Assembly (NCBI GenBank): GCA_902776475.1
Contig: CACYQD010000006.1
Coordinates: 87,993 to 151,992 of the forward strand
Reading direction: 5' to 3'
From: an uncultured Prevotellaceae bacterium
GTDB taxonomy: Bacteria; Bacteroidota; Bacteroidia; Bacteroidales; Bacteroidaceae
DNA length: 64,000 nucleotides
The notes under the pieces were generated by a model. That model was given only the letters and a program-made list of their open reading frames with translations. It did no database searches and was not told the DNA's origin. This document shows positions 34,214 to 43,738 of this stretch, piece after piece (position 1 is the stretch's first letter; the number at the start of each line of letters is the position of its first letter). The position numbers and the translations under genes are program-made.

Positions 34214-35548
34214 ATGATTCAAGAAATACCCGTATTACTTCTTACCGGCTATTTAGGAAGTGGCAAAACCACATTGGTCAACCGTATTCTCACCAACAAA
34301 CGCGGCATCAAATTCGCTGTGATCGTGAATGACATCGGCGAAGTGAACATCGACGCAGACCTGATTGAAAAAGGAGGTGTCGTGGGACAAAAGGACGAGA
34401 GTTTGGTGGCCTTGCAGAACGGCTGCATCTGCTGTACGTTGAAGATGGATCTCGTGGAACAACTGAGAGACATCACAAGACTTCATCGTTTTGACTATAT
34501 CGTCATTGAAGCCAGTGGCATCTGTGAACCAGCTCCTATCGCCCAGACCATTTGTTCGATACCAACCATGGGTATCGAATATGTGAAAGATGGCATGGTC
34601 AGACTCGATGCCATCGTCACAGTGGTTGACGCTCTCCGGATGCAAAGTGATTTTGGAGGTGGACTTGACCTGTTGAACCAGAATATAGACGAGGAAGACA
34701 TTGAAAATCTTGTCATTCAACAAATTGAGTTCTGCAACATCGTCTTACTCAATAAGGCTTCTGAGGTGGCTCCACAAGAATTGGAGAGACTCCGCCAGAT
34801 TATTCAGACCCTGCAGCCCAAAGCAAAAATCATTGATTGCGATTATGGGAACGTGGACCTGGACTTGATTCTCAACACGCACATCTTCAATTTTGAAGAG
34901 GTGGCCACATCTGCAACATGGATTCAAGAACTGGAGTCTCATCATGAGATGGATGAAGACGAAGACGATGAAGATGAAGATGAGCACAAACATGAGCATG
35001 AGCATGAGCATGAGCATGAACATGAGCATGAGCATGAAAATGAGCATGAGCACGAACATGAGCACGAACACGAGCACGAGCATGAACATGAGCACGATGA
35101 TGACCACGACGAGCATGAGCACCATGAAGGACATCATCATCACCATCATCATCACCATCATGATGGCGGTGAAGTCGAGGAATACGGTATCGGCACTTAT
35201 GTCTACTATCGCCGCAAACCGATGGATTTGAGTCTCTTTGATGAGTTCGTCGCCCGTAAATGGCCCAAGAATATCATTCGGGCAAAAGGTATCTGCTACT
35301 TCTATGACGAGCGGGAAACCTGCTATCTTTTCGAACAAGCCGGCAAACAAGTCAGCCTCAAGAACGCAGGTCGCTGGTATGCCACCATGCCGAAAGATGA
35401 ATTGCTGCAGTTGATGAACCGCGAACCTGGATTGAGACGCGATTGGGATGAACAATATGGCGACAGGATGCAGAAAATTGTGTTCATCGGACAAAAGCTG
35501 GACAAGAAAGCCATTGCTGAGGAATTAGACCGTTGCCTGGTGGATTGA
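34214..35548 (+). CDS. COG0523 (CobW/YjiA-type) metal-chaperone GTPase with His/Glu-rich tract
   Basis: The 444-residue protein begins with Walker A GYLGSGKTTLVNRIL. The family metal-binding motif GCICC follows (in LQNGCICCTLKMD), with EASGICEP and the NKASE base-recognition region. Between residues ~255 and 323 there is an extreme tract of His-Glu repeats ending in ten consecutive His, which can only bind metal such as zinc. A CobW C-terminal domain (~325-444) completes it. COG0523 proteins deliver metals, usually zinc, to client enzymes. True CobW proteins act with aerobic cobaltochelatase, which is not seen here, so a zinc role is more likely than a B12 role. Confidence 0.9.
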   Translation: MIQEIPVLLLTGYLGSGKTTLVNRILTNKRGIKFAVIVNDIGEVNIDADLIEKGGVVGQKDESLVALQNGCICCTLKMDLVEQLRDITRLHRFDYIVIEASGICEPAPIAQTICSIPTMGIEYVKDGMVRLDAIVTVVDALRMQSDFGGGLDLLNQNIDEEDIENLVIQQIEFCNIVLLNKASEVAPQELERLRQIIQTLQPKAKIIDCDYGNVDLDLILNTHIFNFEEVATSATWIQELESHHEMDEDEDDEDEDEHKHEHEHEHEHEHEHEHENEHEHEHEHEHEHEHEHEHDDDHDEHEHHEGHHHHHHHHHHDGGEVEEYGIGTYVYYRRKPMDLSLFDEFVARKWPKNIIRAKGICYFYDERETCYLFEQAGKQVSLKNAGRWYATMPKDELLQLMNREPGLRRDWDEQYGDRMQKIVFIGQKLDKKAIAEELDRCLVD

Positions 35549-35567
35549 CAAAAAATATGAGGAGGAT

Positions 35568-38015
35568 ATGGGCAAGAAGCATCTACTGTCGTTCCTACTA
35601 CTTGTGGCAGGATTCCCCTACTCTGCCTCAAGTCAGCTGATCATCAATGAATTGATGCAGTCGAACATCGACTGCATCATGGATGATATCAATGAGTTTC
35701 CTGACTCATGGGTGGAACTGTACAACAATGGCAGCAGTGCTGTAAACCTCGAAGAATACAGCATCGGACTGACAGAGGATGCCGCCTCATCATGGAAGTT
35801 ACCCTACCGGCAAATAGGAAGCCACCAGTATGTATTGGTGTATTGCGACAAGGAAGCCAAGAGTCTGCACACTGATTTCAAATTGGATTCCGGAAAAGGC
35901 AGCGTGTTTCTTTTCCGGCAAGGCAACGTGGTGGACAAGGTCGAAGACTTCAAAAAGCAACCCGCTCCCAATATCGCATACGGCAGAAGACAAGACGCCG
36001 ACGAGGAATGGGGATATCAATACACACCGACACCCCAAGCCACCAACTGTGGCCGATTGTGCCAGGAAATCCTCGGCGAGCCCATCTTTAGTGAAAAAGG
36101 GGTGGTGAAGACCAACAACACTCCACTTCAGCTGACGCTGTCCTTGCCGGAGAACAGTCCAGAAAATGCCGTCATCAAGATAACAACCAACGGAAGTGAG
36201 CCCACCCTGTCGAGTACGACATACACCACACCACTCTCCATCAAAAAGACGACCGTTGTCAAGGCGAAAATCTTCTGCGAAGGTTACCTGTCGCCCAGAG
36301 CTACGGCCCATTCCTATATCTTCTTCCCAAGGGCCCTCACCCTGCCTGTGGTCTCCCTGGTCACCGATTCCATGTATTTCTATGACAACAAAATCGGCAT
36401 CTATGTGGACGGCACTTACCAGAATGGGAATAAAAACTACAAATTTGATTGGCGGCGCCCAGTCAACATCGAATATTTCGAGCGTGAGGATGAGGAGAGT
36501 GAAATCAATCAGTTGTGTGAGACCCGTATACAAGGTGGAGCTTCCCGTGATCACAAACTGAAATCCCTCGCCGTGTATGCCAACAAACGATTTGGCAAGA
36601 AAAGGCTGGACTATGAATTCTTCCCCGACCAGAAACCTGGAATAACAGATTTCAAGTCGGTCATCCTGCGTAATGCCGGCAATGACTTTGACTATCTGTA
36701 TATGCGCGATGCCATCATCCAGCGCACAATGGGTCTCCATACAGATCTTGACTGGCAGGCATGGAGACCGGCCATCGTCTTTATCAACGGCACTTATCTA
36801 GGAATTCTGAACATCAGGGAGAGAAGTAACGAAGACAATATTTATTCCAATTACGATGGTCTGGAAGACATTGACATGATAGAGAACTGGGGAAAACTGA
36901 AAGCGGGCGACACCAAAAACTTCGAAGCCTTCAAGGCTTTCTATGCCGTGCATGGCCATACGATCGAGGAATATGAGAAATGGATGGACTGGAAGGAATT
37001 CATCAATCTGATGGTGATGAACCTTTATTTCAACAACCAGGATTTTCCCGGAAACAACTTCATGATGTGGCGTCCGCGTTCAGATAATGGTGTATGGAGG
37101 TTTGTGGCCAAAGATACCGACTTCGGACTCGGCCTATACGGTTCGTCTCCCAATTACAATACCATCGAGTGGATTTACAAAAACAGTTATGATCCCGACA
37201 GGAATTGGGCCAACAAGCTCGAACATACGAGACTGTTTCGCCGGTTGATGGAGGTCAAGGAATTCAAACGTGAATTCATCGACCGTGCCGCCATTTACAT
37301 GGGTGATTTCTTGAATGCCGAGGGAACACGCGAATACTGGGATCCGATGTACGAGATGATCAAGACAGAATATCCCTACCATCGTGAACTGATCAACAAA
37401 TGGTGGCCTAATTACTCCGAGGAACTGACCGCTGCACGCAACTGGATTGAGGCAAGGACCGGCATTTTCTATAAGCATCTGGCCAATTATTACCAACTGG
37501 GCACTCCCATTCCCCTCCAAATCAATCCGGATGCAGGAGAGGAGGAACGGCATGCCATGGCTGTCAGCATGAATGGCATCACACTCTCCAAATCCCGATT
37601 CGACGGGATGTTTTTTGCCAACCGCATGCTTCACGTGACCTCTGAACCGAAGGAAGATAGACAAGTGACGGGATGGACTGTCATCAAGGTCACCAACAAT
37701 GGCACGACGACCGAAAATGTGACAGGACCGTCATTCGACTTCCAGATGCCCGAGTGTCAGAAAGTCATCATCATGGCACAATTAGAAGAGGTCGATGGTA
37801 TAGAAGAGCACACTGTCCCGTCATTCCGATGGAAGAAAGAAGGTGATATGCTGACCTTGGAGGATGTCTCCTCTGGACAAAAGGTGAGTCTGTACCAAAC
37901 AAACGGCATCCTTCTGAAGTCTTTCACCTCTGATGGCCTGCCGATGCACATACCACTTCCTCACCATGAGATGGTCATCGTAAAAATCGGACATCAGATC
38001 CTGAAAGTCAAATAA
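35568..38015 (+). CDS. Secreted CotH-kinase-family protein with lamin-tail and chitobiase-like domains
   Basis: The 815-residue protein has a signal peptide (to about residue 22, YSASSQ). In order it shows a lamin-tail domain (~23-140; LIINELMQSNIDC, DSWVELYNNGS), a chitobiase/Fn3-like domain (~170-250; TTNGSEPTLSSTTY) and a CotH-type atypical kinase domain (~265-590; RIQGGASRDHKLKSL, LRNAGNDFDY, AKDTDFGLG). A beta-rich C-terminal region and an end resembling a sorting tail follow. A clear AGGAGG precedes the ATG, unusual in this window. CotH proteins phosphorylate proteins in Bacillus; the target in Bacteroidota is unknown. Confidence 0.85.
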   Translation: MGKKHLLSFLLLVAGFPYSASSQLIINELMQSNIDCIMDDINEFPDSWVELYNNGSSAVNLEEYSIGLTEDAASSWKLPYRQIGSHQYVLVYCDKEAKSLHTDFKLDSGKGSVFLFRQGNVVDKVEDFKKQPAPNIAYGRRQDADEEWGYQYTPTPQATNCGRLCQEILGEPIFSEKGVVKTNNTPLQLTLSLPENSPENAVIKITTNGSEPTLSSTTYTTPLSIKKTTVVKAKIFCEGYLSPRATAHSYIFFPRALTLPVVSLVTDSMYFYDNKIGIYVDGTYQNGNKNYKFDWRRPVNIEYFEREDEESEINQLCETRIQGGASRDHKLKSLAVYANKRFGKKRLDYEFFPDQKPGITDFKSVILRNAGNDFDYLYMRDAIIQRTMGLHTDLDWQAWRPAIVFINGTYLGILNIRERSNEDNIYSNYDGLEDIDMIENWGKLKAGDTKNFEAFKAFYAVHGHTIEEYEKWMDWKEFINLMVMNLYFNNQDFPGNNFMMWRPRSDNGVWRFVAKDTDFGLGLYGSSPNYNTIEWIYKNSYDPDRNWANKLEHTRLFRRLMEVKEFKREFIDRAAIYMGDFLNAEGTREYWDPMYEMIKTEYPYHRELINKWWPNYSEELTAARNWIEARTGIFYKHLANYYQLGTPIPLQINPDAGEEERHAMAVSMNGITLSKSRFDGMFFANRMLHVTSEPKEDRQVTGWTVIKVTNNGTTTENVTGPSFDFQMPECQKVIIMAQLEEVDGIEEHTVPSFRWKKEGDMLTLEDVSSGQKVSLYQTNGILLKSFTSDGLPMHIPLPHHEMVIVKIGHQILKVK

Positions 38016-38019
38016 AAGG

Positions 38020-38838
38020 CTATTTCTTAAACCGGCTGCAGTCGTTGTCGGTAAGCAATTCCTCGATGGTAACACCGGGGTTTTTCGCCATGTATTGGTC
38101 GATGATGTTCAGGAAGGAGGAATGAAAAACCTTATTGCCCAGCACACGGTTGACCACCCACTGGATTTTTGCCACATGAAGGTCAAGCTCCTCTTGACGG
38201 GCCTCCCGGAAATTGGGCAACTGATAGATACTCAGCAGATAGAAACTGAGGAAATCTGGAACAATGTTCTCGCGCTGCATCGATTTGCGCTGTTCCTCAT
38301 CATAATACTTCTTGTAGAGAGGATAATCCTTGCCCAGATACTTGTCCAAACAGATGCCCACCGACTCATTGCCGACAATAATACTTTGGTCGAGCGCACA
38401 GATTTGCGCATAGACCAAAGGAATCTTGATGTCAGGAATCCAAACCTTCAGCTTGTGGAAGGATTCGGTCAGCAACTTGTTGAGGTCATCCATATTGGCA
38501 TACTGAAGCTCAGCGTCGGATATGATGGTCTGCAAGGTGGAGTCCTGATAAAAACGAAGCAGTTTGCTGTTGATTTCCGGGTCATCCACAGAACCCAACC
38601 CGAGGATGGTCTCAATCAACATCCGGGTCTCGTTGGGATAATCCGTACTCATCTGCTGAAGGGCGGAGAAATCACCTGTGGTGAGATACAAGCTTTCCAT
38701 CCTGTCATAACGCTGAATCTTCACCTCCAAGGTGTCACCAACGACTTCGTCAAATGGTTTCAATTTAAAATCGCATCCTGTCAGCAACAGGATGGACAGC
38801 AAACAGAGGATGGTATGAGCAACTATCTTATTTCTCAC
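38020..38838 (-). CDS. GldB-like lipoprotein
   Basis: A 272-residue lipoprotein (lipobox LLLTGC at residue ~22). The first part (KIQRYDRMESLYLTTGDF) and the C-terminal part (YMAKNPGVTIEELL) match the GldB family. The central region has IVGNESVGICLDKYLGKDYPLYKKY, like the DUF2268/GldB zinc-peptidase-like fold, but without an obvious HExxH. GldB is required for gliding in Flavobacterium and is retained in many non-gliding Bacteroidota. Its stop lies 4 bases from the convergent CotH gene. The assignment is by overall pattern. Confidence 0.7.
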   Translation of the reverse strand: MRNKIVAHTILCLLSILLLTGCDFKLKPFDEVVGDTLEVKIQRYDRMESLYLTTGDFSALQQMSTDYPNETRMLIETILGLGSVDDPEINSKLLRFYQDSTLQTIISDAELQYANMDDLNKLLTESFHKLKVWIPDIKIPLVYAQICALDQSIIVGNESVGICLDKYLGKDYPLYKKYYDEEQRKSMQRENIVPDFLSFYLLSIYQLPNFREARQEELDLHVAKIQWVVNRVLGNKVFHSSFLNIIDQYMAKNPGVTIEELLTDNDCSRFKK

Positions 38839-38859
38839 AGATTATTCTATTTCTCATGG

Positions 38860-38891
38860 CAAAATTACTAAAAAATATTTCTAAATCCAAA
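38860..38891 (-). promoter_or_regulatory. Promoter of the GldB-like gene
   Basis: Minus-strand TTTG (38888-38891), 20-base spacer, TAATTTTG (38860-38867). Confidence 0.7.
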
Positions 38892-38966
38892 AATTTTGCT
38901 AAAAAAGTTAAATTTATTCCCCATTTTTGCTACAAATTCAATAATTATGTTAATTCTTCGGGCGGT

Positions 38967-38998
38967 TTTGGGGATTTGCACAAAACTTCATAATTTTG
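38967..38998 (+). promoter_or_regulatory. ispE promoter
   Basis: TTTG (38967-38970), 20-base spacer, TAATTTTG (38991-38998), 30 bases before the ATG. Confidence 0.7.
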
Positions 38999-39028
38999 TA
39001 ATCGGTAATTCATCTTAAACTAAACATC

Positions 39029-39871
39029 ATGATCTCATTTCCCTGTGCAAAGATCAACCTCGGCCTGAATATCGTATCCCGCAGAGACGACGGGTATCAT
39101 AACCTGGAAACCGTGTTCTACCCCATCCCTCTGTTCGACGCGCTGGAGTTGCATGTCATGAACGACAAATTCCCCAGCGAAAGACCCTGCGACATCAAGA
39201 TGTCGGGCATCGCCATCCAAGGTGAGGATGACTCCAACCTTGTCGTGAAAGCCTATCGGTTGCTCGCCAAGGATTTCTGTCTGCCTCGCTTGCATGCCCA
39301 TCTGTGCAAACAGATTCCCTCTCAGGCCGGACTTGGAGGCGGATCAAGTGATGCGGCCTATATGATCAGGATGCTTGATGAGAAGTTCCACCTCAACATG
39401 GGCATAGCCGAGATGGAGCGTTATGCAGCCCAACTTGGCGCAGACTGCGCTTTCTTCATCACCTCTGAGGCTGCTTACGCCCAAGGCATCGGCGAGATTC
39501 TTGAACCGATTGACCACGATTGCCGTCACCTCAACGGATACTATATCGCCATCGTTAAGCCCGACATCGCCGTTTCCACCAAAGAGGCTTTCTCCAATAT
39601 CCATCCACACAAACCAGAACTTTGTTGCCGTGATATTGTCCGACAGCCAATTGACACATGGAAAGGACGGCTGACCAATGATTTCGAACAGTCCATTTTC
39701 GCTCTTCATCCTGAAATCGGCATCATCAAACAGAAATTGTATGACGCCGGAGCAGCTTTTGCACTCATGACAGGCAGTGGAAGCAGCGTCTATGGCATTT
39801 TTAAGACAAAACCGCAAGGCATCGACCAATTGTTCCCCGATTGCTTCATAGCTACCCTTGCTCTACAATAA
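39029..39871 (+). CDS. ispE: 4-diphosphocytidyl-2-C-methyl-D-erythritol kinase
   Basis: A 280-residue cytoplasmic GHMP kinase of normal length. It has the N-terminal AKINLGLNIVSRRDDGYHNLETVF signature of IspE, the ATP loop QAGLGGGSSDAA (~99-110), LGADCAFF and the C-terminal ALMTGSGSSVYGIF. It catalyses the fourth step of the non-mevalonate isoprenoid pathway. The Nudix gene follows 23 bases later and may be co-transcribed. Confidence 0.97.
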   Translation: MISFPCAKINLGLNIVSRRDDGYHNLETVFYPIPLFDALELHVMNDKFPSERPCDIKMSGIAIQGEDDSNLVVKAYRLLAKDFCLPRLHAHLCKQIPSQAGLGGGSSDAAYMIRMLDEKFHLNMGIAEMERYAAQLGADCAFFITSEAAYAQGIGEILEPIDHDCRHLNGYYIAIVKPDIAVSTKEAFSNIHPHKPELCCRDIVRQPIDTWKGRLTNDFEQSIFALHPEIGIIKQKLYDAGAAFALMTGSGSSVYGIFKTKPQGIDQLFPDCFIATLALQ

Positions 39872-39894
39872 TAAAATAGGTAAAAACATTGAAT

Positions 39895-40392
39895 ATGGAT
39901 AACCAAAAAGAACTGTTTCCTGTCGTTGACGAAGACGGCAATGTGACAGGCAGCATCACCCGGGGACAGGCCCACGACGGCTCGAAAATCCTCCACCCTG
40001 TCGTGCACCTACACGTTTTCAACAGCAAAGGCGAACTCTATCTCCAGAAGAGACCAGACTGGAAGGATATCCAACCAGGGAAATGGGACACAGCAACTGG
40101 AGGGCATGTGGATTATGGCGAGGATGTCACCCATGCCTTGCGAAGAGAAGTCAGAGAGGAACTTGGCATAACCGATTTCAAAGAGGAATTCATTTGCAAA
40201 TACGTGTTTGAAGGACTACGCGAGAAAGAATTGGTCTATGTCTATAAAACCGTCTATGACGGGGAACTTCAACCCAATGCCAACGAACTCTCCGGAGGGA
40301 GATTCTTCAATAGAGAAGAGATTCTCAACCGTATAGGAAAAGACTTCTTTACACCAAATTTTGAGGACGAATACACGAAAATCTTTGGCTGA
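39895..40392 (+). CDS. Nudix hydrolase
   Basis: A TTG two codons upstream extends the frame, but the ATG at 39895 gives the natural start (MDNQKELFPVVDEDGNV) and 165 residues. A complete Nudix box begins at G70 (GHVDYGEDVTHALRREVREELGI). The N-terminal half resembles isopentenyl-diphosphate isomerase-type Nudix proteins (LHVFNSKGELYLQKRPDWKDI), which is of interest next to ispE. It lacks enough Idi hallmark residues for me to call it Idi. It probably hydrolyses a nucleoside-diphosphate derivative. Confidence 0.9.
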   Translation: MDNQKELFPVVDEDGNVTGSITRGQAHDGSKILHPVVHLHVFNSKGELYLQKRPDWKDIQPGKWDTATGGHVDYGEDVTHALRREVREELGITDFKEEFICKYVFEGLREKELVYVYKTVYDGELQPNANELSGGRFFNREEILNRIGKDFFTPNFEDEYTKIFG

Positions 40393-40455
40393 TCTGAATT
40401 TTGGCACAATGTTTGATATTTCCATGTTGATTGATTATGAAGAAAGGTATTAGTT

Positions 40456-42987
40456 ATGACCAGCCAGTTTTCACCAAGGGTATCAGAAATCTTATCTTAC
40501 AGTCGTGAGGAGGCCATACGCTTGTCTAGCCTGAAGGTTAGGCCAGAACATCTTTTGATGGGTATCATCAGGGAGCGGTCAAATGAGACACGTATTCTCT
40601 TTGACCATTTCTTGATCGACATGCTGTCACTGAAAAATGAACTGGAGGACAAAGTGAGAATAGAGCCATTTACGGCAACCACCAATCCACAGGAATTGCT
40701 TCTTGACGACCAGGCGAGCAACATACTCAAACTCGCAGTGCTTGAAGCCAGGCTTCAGCATACAGAAACCGTGGATGTCCAGCATCTGATCCTGGCCATC
40801 CTACATGACAGAACCAATAACGGAGCAAAGGAAATATTGGAGAACAACGACATGAGATATCAAGACGTATTGAAATTTTATCAGCAGACTGCGAAGAAAC
40901 CGCAAGACGGCATCGACCTTCCCGACGATGCGGAAGAAGATGACGATATGGGATTGGGTATGGGATCGAATGCCTCCAAATCCCAAGGCACTACAGCACA
41001 GGCCCGCAAACCATCCAGCAAGACACCTGTGTTGGACAATTTCTCCACAGACCTCACCCAAGCCGCCTCAGAAGGCAAACTGGACCCTGTAGTGGGCCGG
41101 GAGCGCGAGATGCAACGTGTCATGGAGATTCTGTGCCGCCGCAAGAAAAACAACCCCATCCTCATTGGCGAGCCCGGTGTGGGCAAAAGCGCCATTGTAG
41201 AGGGACTTGCGCAGATGATTGTCAAGCACCGCACATCCCCTATCCTGTTCAACAAACGCTTGTTGAGCCTGGACCTGACATCTGTCGTTGCGGGCACCAA
41301 GTATCGTGGACAATTTGAGGAACGGATCAAGGCGCTCATCAAAGAACTTGAGCAAAGTCCCGACGTCATTGTCTTCATCGACGAGGTACACACCATTATC
41401 GGAGCAGGTTCCACGCCCGGATCGATGGATGCAGCCAACATCCTCAAGCCTGCCTTGGCCAGGGGAACCATCCAGTGCATCGGAGCGACTACGCTCGATG
41501 AATACCGCAACAGCATTGAGAAAGACGGTGCTCTTGAGCGCCGGTTCCAGAAAGTGATGGTTGAGCCCACCACCAACGAGGAAACCCTGCAGATCCTGCA
41601 AAACATCAAAGACCGCTATGAGCAGCATCATCACGTGGATTACACAGATGAGGCATTGTCAAGTTGTGTCAAGTTGACCGAACGGTATGTCACCGACCGT
41701 TCCTTCCCCGATAAAGCCATTGACGCTATGGATGAGGTCGGTGCACGCGTGCATTTGCAGCATGCGCAGATTCCCCCGGAGATCATCGCCAAGGAAAAGG
41801 AAATCGAACTCGTCAAGGTCAAGAAAAAGAATGCTGTGGCCAATCAGAACTTCGAACTGGCAGCAGGCTACCGCGACCAGCAGACCGCCATGGAGGAAGA
41901 GCTGAAGCGGATGAATGAGGCCTGGTCGAATGGTGACAGCGGACAGCGCGAGACCGTCACTGACAAGGAAGTGGCTGACGTCGTCTCGATGATGACCGGT
42001 GTGCCTGTCCAGCGAATGGCAGAAGCAGAGGGAGCACGTCTGAGGTCGATGTCAGAAGAACTCAAGAAAGCCGTGATCGCCCAGGATGCCGCCATAGAGA
42101 AGATGGTGAAAGCCATACAGCGCAACAGGGTCGGTCTGAAGGACCCCAACCATCCCATTGGTGTCTTCATGTTCCTCGGTCCCACCGGTGTCGGCAAGAC
42201 ATATCTCGCTAAGAAATTGGCTGAATACATGTTTGGCAGTTCCGACGACCTGATCAGAATCGACATGAGTGAATATACGGAGAGTTTCAACGTTTCCCGA
42301 CTCGTGGGAGCACCTCCGGGATATGTAGGCTATGAGGAAGGAGGCCAGCTGACCGAGAAAGTAAGGAGGCACCCCTACTCCATCGTGCTGCTCGACGAGA
42401 TAGAGAAAGCGCACAGCAATGTCTTCAACCTCCTGCTTCAAGTGCTTGATGAAGGACGCCTGACAGACGGCAACGGAAGACTGATTGATTTCCGCAACAC
42501 GGTGATCATCATGACCTCCAACGCCGGTACTCGTCAGCTGAAGGAATTTGGCCGCGGTGTCGGATTCAATGCAGGAGGCCCCATCGGACTCAGCATTGAT
42601 GACAACGACAAGCAGCATGCCCGTTCCATCATCCAGAAAAGCCTCAGCAAGCAGTTCGCACCTGAGTTCCTCAACCGTCTCGACGAAATCATCACCTTCG
42701 ACCAGCTGGACCTCGAAGCCATCAAGAAAATCGTGGACATCGAGCTTGCCAGTCTGCAAAAACGTGTGGATGCACTGGGCTATCAGATGGAGGTCAGCGA
42801 TGCCGCCAAGGAATTTGTGGCAGTCAAAGGCTACGACGTGCAATTTGGAGCCCGTCCCCTCAAGAGAGCCATTCAAAACTACATTGAGGACGGTGTATGC
42901 GAATTGATCCTGAGCGGTCAGATCTCTGCTGGCGCCACCATCAAGATCGACAAGAACAAAGAGAAAGAAGAGTTAACGTTTAATTGA
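40456..42987 (+). CDS. clpC: ClpC-type AAA+ unfoldase
   Basis: The 843-residue protein has the Clp N-domain (~1-145), AAA domain 1 (Walker A GEPGVGKSA, Walker B VIVFIDEVH), a middle region with a UVR-like segment (NQNFELAAGYRDQQTAMEEEL) and AAA domain 2 (GPTGVGKTYLAKKL, IVLLDEIEKAH). The C-terminal domain ends with GARPLKRAIQNYIEDG. The UVR-like middle segment points to ClpC rather than ClpB or ClpA. It unfolds proteins for ClpP and deals with stress-damaged proteins. The mgtC gene starts 4 bases after its stop. Confidence 0.95.
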   Translation: MTSQFSPRVSEILSYSREEAIRLSSLKVRPEHLLMGIIRERSNETRILFDHFLIDMLSLKNELEDKVRIEPFTATTNPQELLLDDQASNILKLAVLEARLQHTETVDVQHLILAILHDRTNNGAKEILENNDMRYQDVLKFYQQTAKKPQDGIDLPDDAEEDDDMGLGMGSNASKSQGTTAQARKPSSKTPVLDNFSTDLTQAASEGKLDPVVGREREMQRVMEILCRRKKNNPILIGEPGVGKSAIVEGLAQMIVKHRTSPILFNKRLLSLDLTSVVAGTKYRGQFEERIKALIKELEQSPDVIVFIDEVHTIIGAGSTPGSMDAANILKPALARGTIQCIGATTLDEYRNSIEKDGALERRFQKVMVEPTTNEETLQILQNIKDRYEQHHHVDYTDEALSSCVKLTERYVTDRSFPDKAIDAMDEVGARVHLQHAQIPPEIIAKEKEIELVKVKKKNAVANQNFELAAGYRDQQTAMEEELKRMNEAWSNGDSGQRETVTDKEVADVVSMMTGVPVQRMAEAEGARLRSMSEELKKAVIAQDAAIEKMVKAIQRNRVGLKDPNHPIGVFMFLGPTGVGKTYLAKKLAEYMFGSSDDLIRIDMSEYTESFNVSRLVGAPPGYVGYEEGGQLTEKVRRHPYSIVLLDEIEKAHSNVFNLLLQVLDEGRLTDGNGRLIDFRNTVIIMTSNAGTRQLKEFGRGVGFNAGGPIGLSIDDNDKQHARSIIQKSLSKQFAPEFLNRLDEIITFDQLDLEAIKKIVDIELASLQKRVDALGYQMEVSDAAKEFVAVKGYDVQFGARPLKRAIQNYIEDGVCELILSGQISAGATIKIDKNKEKEELTFN

Positions 42988-42991
42988 CAAG

Positions 42992-43669
42992 ATGACCAAC
43001 GAATTCATATTGAGATTGCTGGTGGCCTCCATCATGGGAGGTATCATCGGTCTGGAACGTGGATACCGAGCCAAAGAGGCTGGTTTCCGTACCCATTTCC
43101 TTGTGGCATTGGGCAGTGCGATTTTCATGATTCTCTCCCAATATGGATTTGAGAACCTGTTGGTGAGGTCAAGGGAACTGGAATTGAACGTGAGGCTCGA
43201 TCCCTCCCGCATCGCGGCCCAAGTGGTCAGCGGCATCGGTTTCATCGGTGCGGGAACCATCATCTTCCAAAAGCATGTCGTGCGTGGACTCACCACGGCG
43301 GCAGGCCTTTGGGTAACGTCGGCCATCGGTATGACCTGTGGTGCAGGATTGTACTCGCTGGCCGTCGCATCGACAGTCATGGTGCTGATCTGCCTGGAGA
43401 CGTTGAACCTCATCATGCAGAAATTCGGAACCCGGAACATCAACATCACCTTCTCGGCCCAAAACGCCGATGATGTGCGGAGCATCTTGGACAGGATGAG
43501 AAACGACGGCATGACCGTTGATTCCTATAACATGCGTGAAGCCAACGAAAACGGTCAGCCTTCCTATCTGGTTTCAGTGGAAGTCAATGTGAAAAGAAGC
43601 AGATATGAAGGCCACCTGCTCGACATCATGGAAGAACTGAATGGCGTAAAAATAGAGAGCATCGAGTGA
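42992..43669 (+). CDS. MgtC/SapB-family membrane protein
   Basis: The 225-residue protein has the MgtC membrane domain (~1-135) with the family motif GGIIGLERGYRAKEAGFRTHFLVALGSA, then RIAAQVVSGIGFIGAGTII and LTTAAGLWVTSAIGM. A C-terminal ACT-like cytoplasmic domain follows (~145-225, NINITFSAQNADDVRSIL). The family is linked to growth at low magnesium and to control of the membrane ATP synthase in some bacteria. It is probably co-transcribed with clpC. Its stop codon lies within the terminator stem. Confidence 0.92.
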   Translation: MTNEFILRLLVASIMGGIIGLERGYRAKEAGFRTHFLVALGSAIFMILSQYGFENLLVRSRELELNVRLDPSRIAAQVVSGIGFIGAGTIIFQKHVVRGLTTAAGLWVTSAIGMTCGAGLYSLAVASTVMVLICLETLNLIMQKFGTRNINITFSAQNADDVRSILDRMRNDGMTVDSYNMREANENGQPSYLVSVEVNVKRSRYEGHLLDIMEELNGVKIESIE

Positions 43670-43696
43670 ACAAGTACTCGATGCTCTCTATTTTTT
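43653..43696 (+). terminator. Strong terminator of the clpC-mgtC unit
   Basis: A 15-base perfect stem (43653-43667 with 43676-43690), 8-base loop and six T (43691-43696). The left arm encodes the last codons of the MgtC protein. Confidence 0.92.
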
Positions 43697-43738
43697 GCCA
43701 TCAATCTACTCATTGACGGCATACATTTCTCCTGCAGA

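Noticed and set aside
34978-35175. Microsatellite or non-coding repeat at the GAGCAT run
   Set aside because: The frame stays open and codes for the His/Glu tract of the COG0523 protein, a known feature of the family.
34214-35548. Assigning this gene as cobW of the B12 pathway because B12 genes are near
   Set aside because: True CobW accompanies aerobic cobaltochelatase; the pathway here is the anaerobic one, and the metal motifs fit general COG0523 chaperones.
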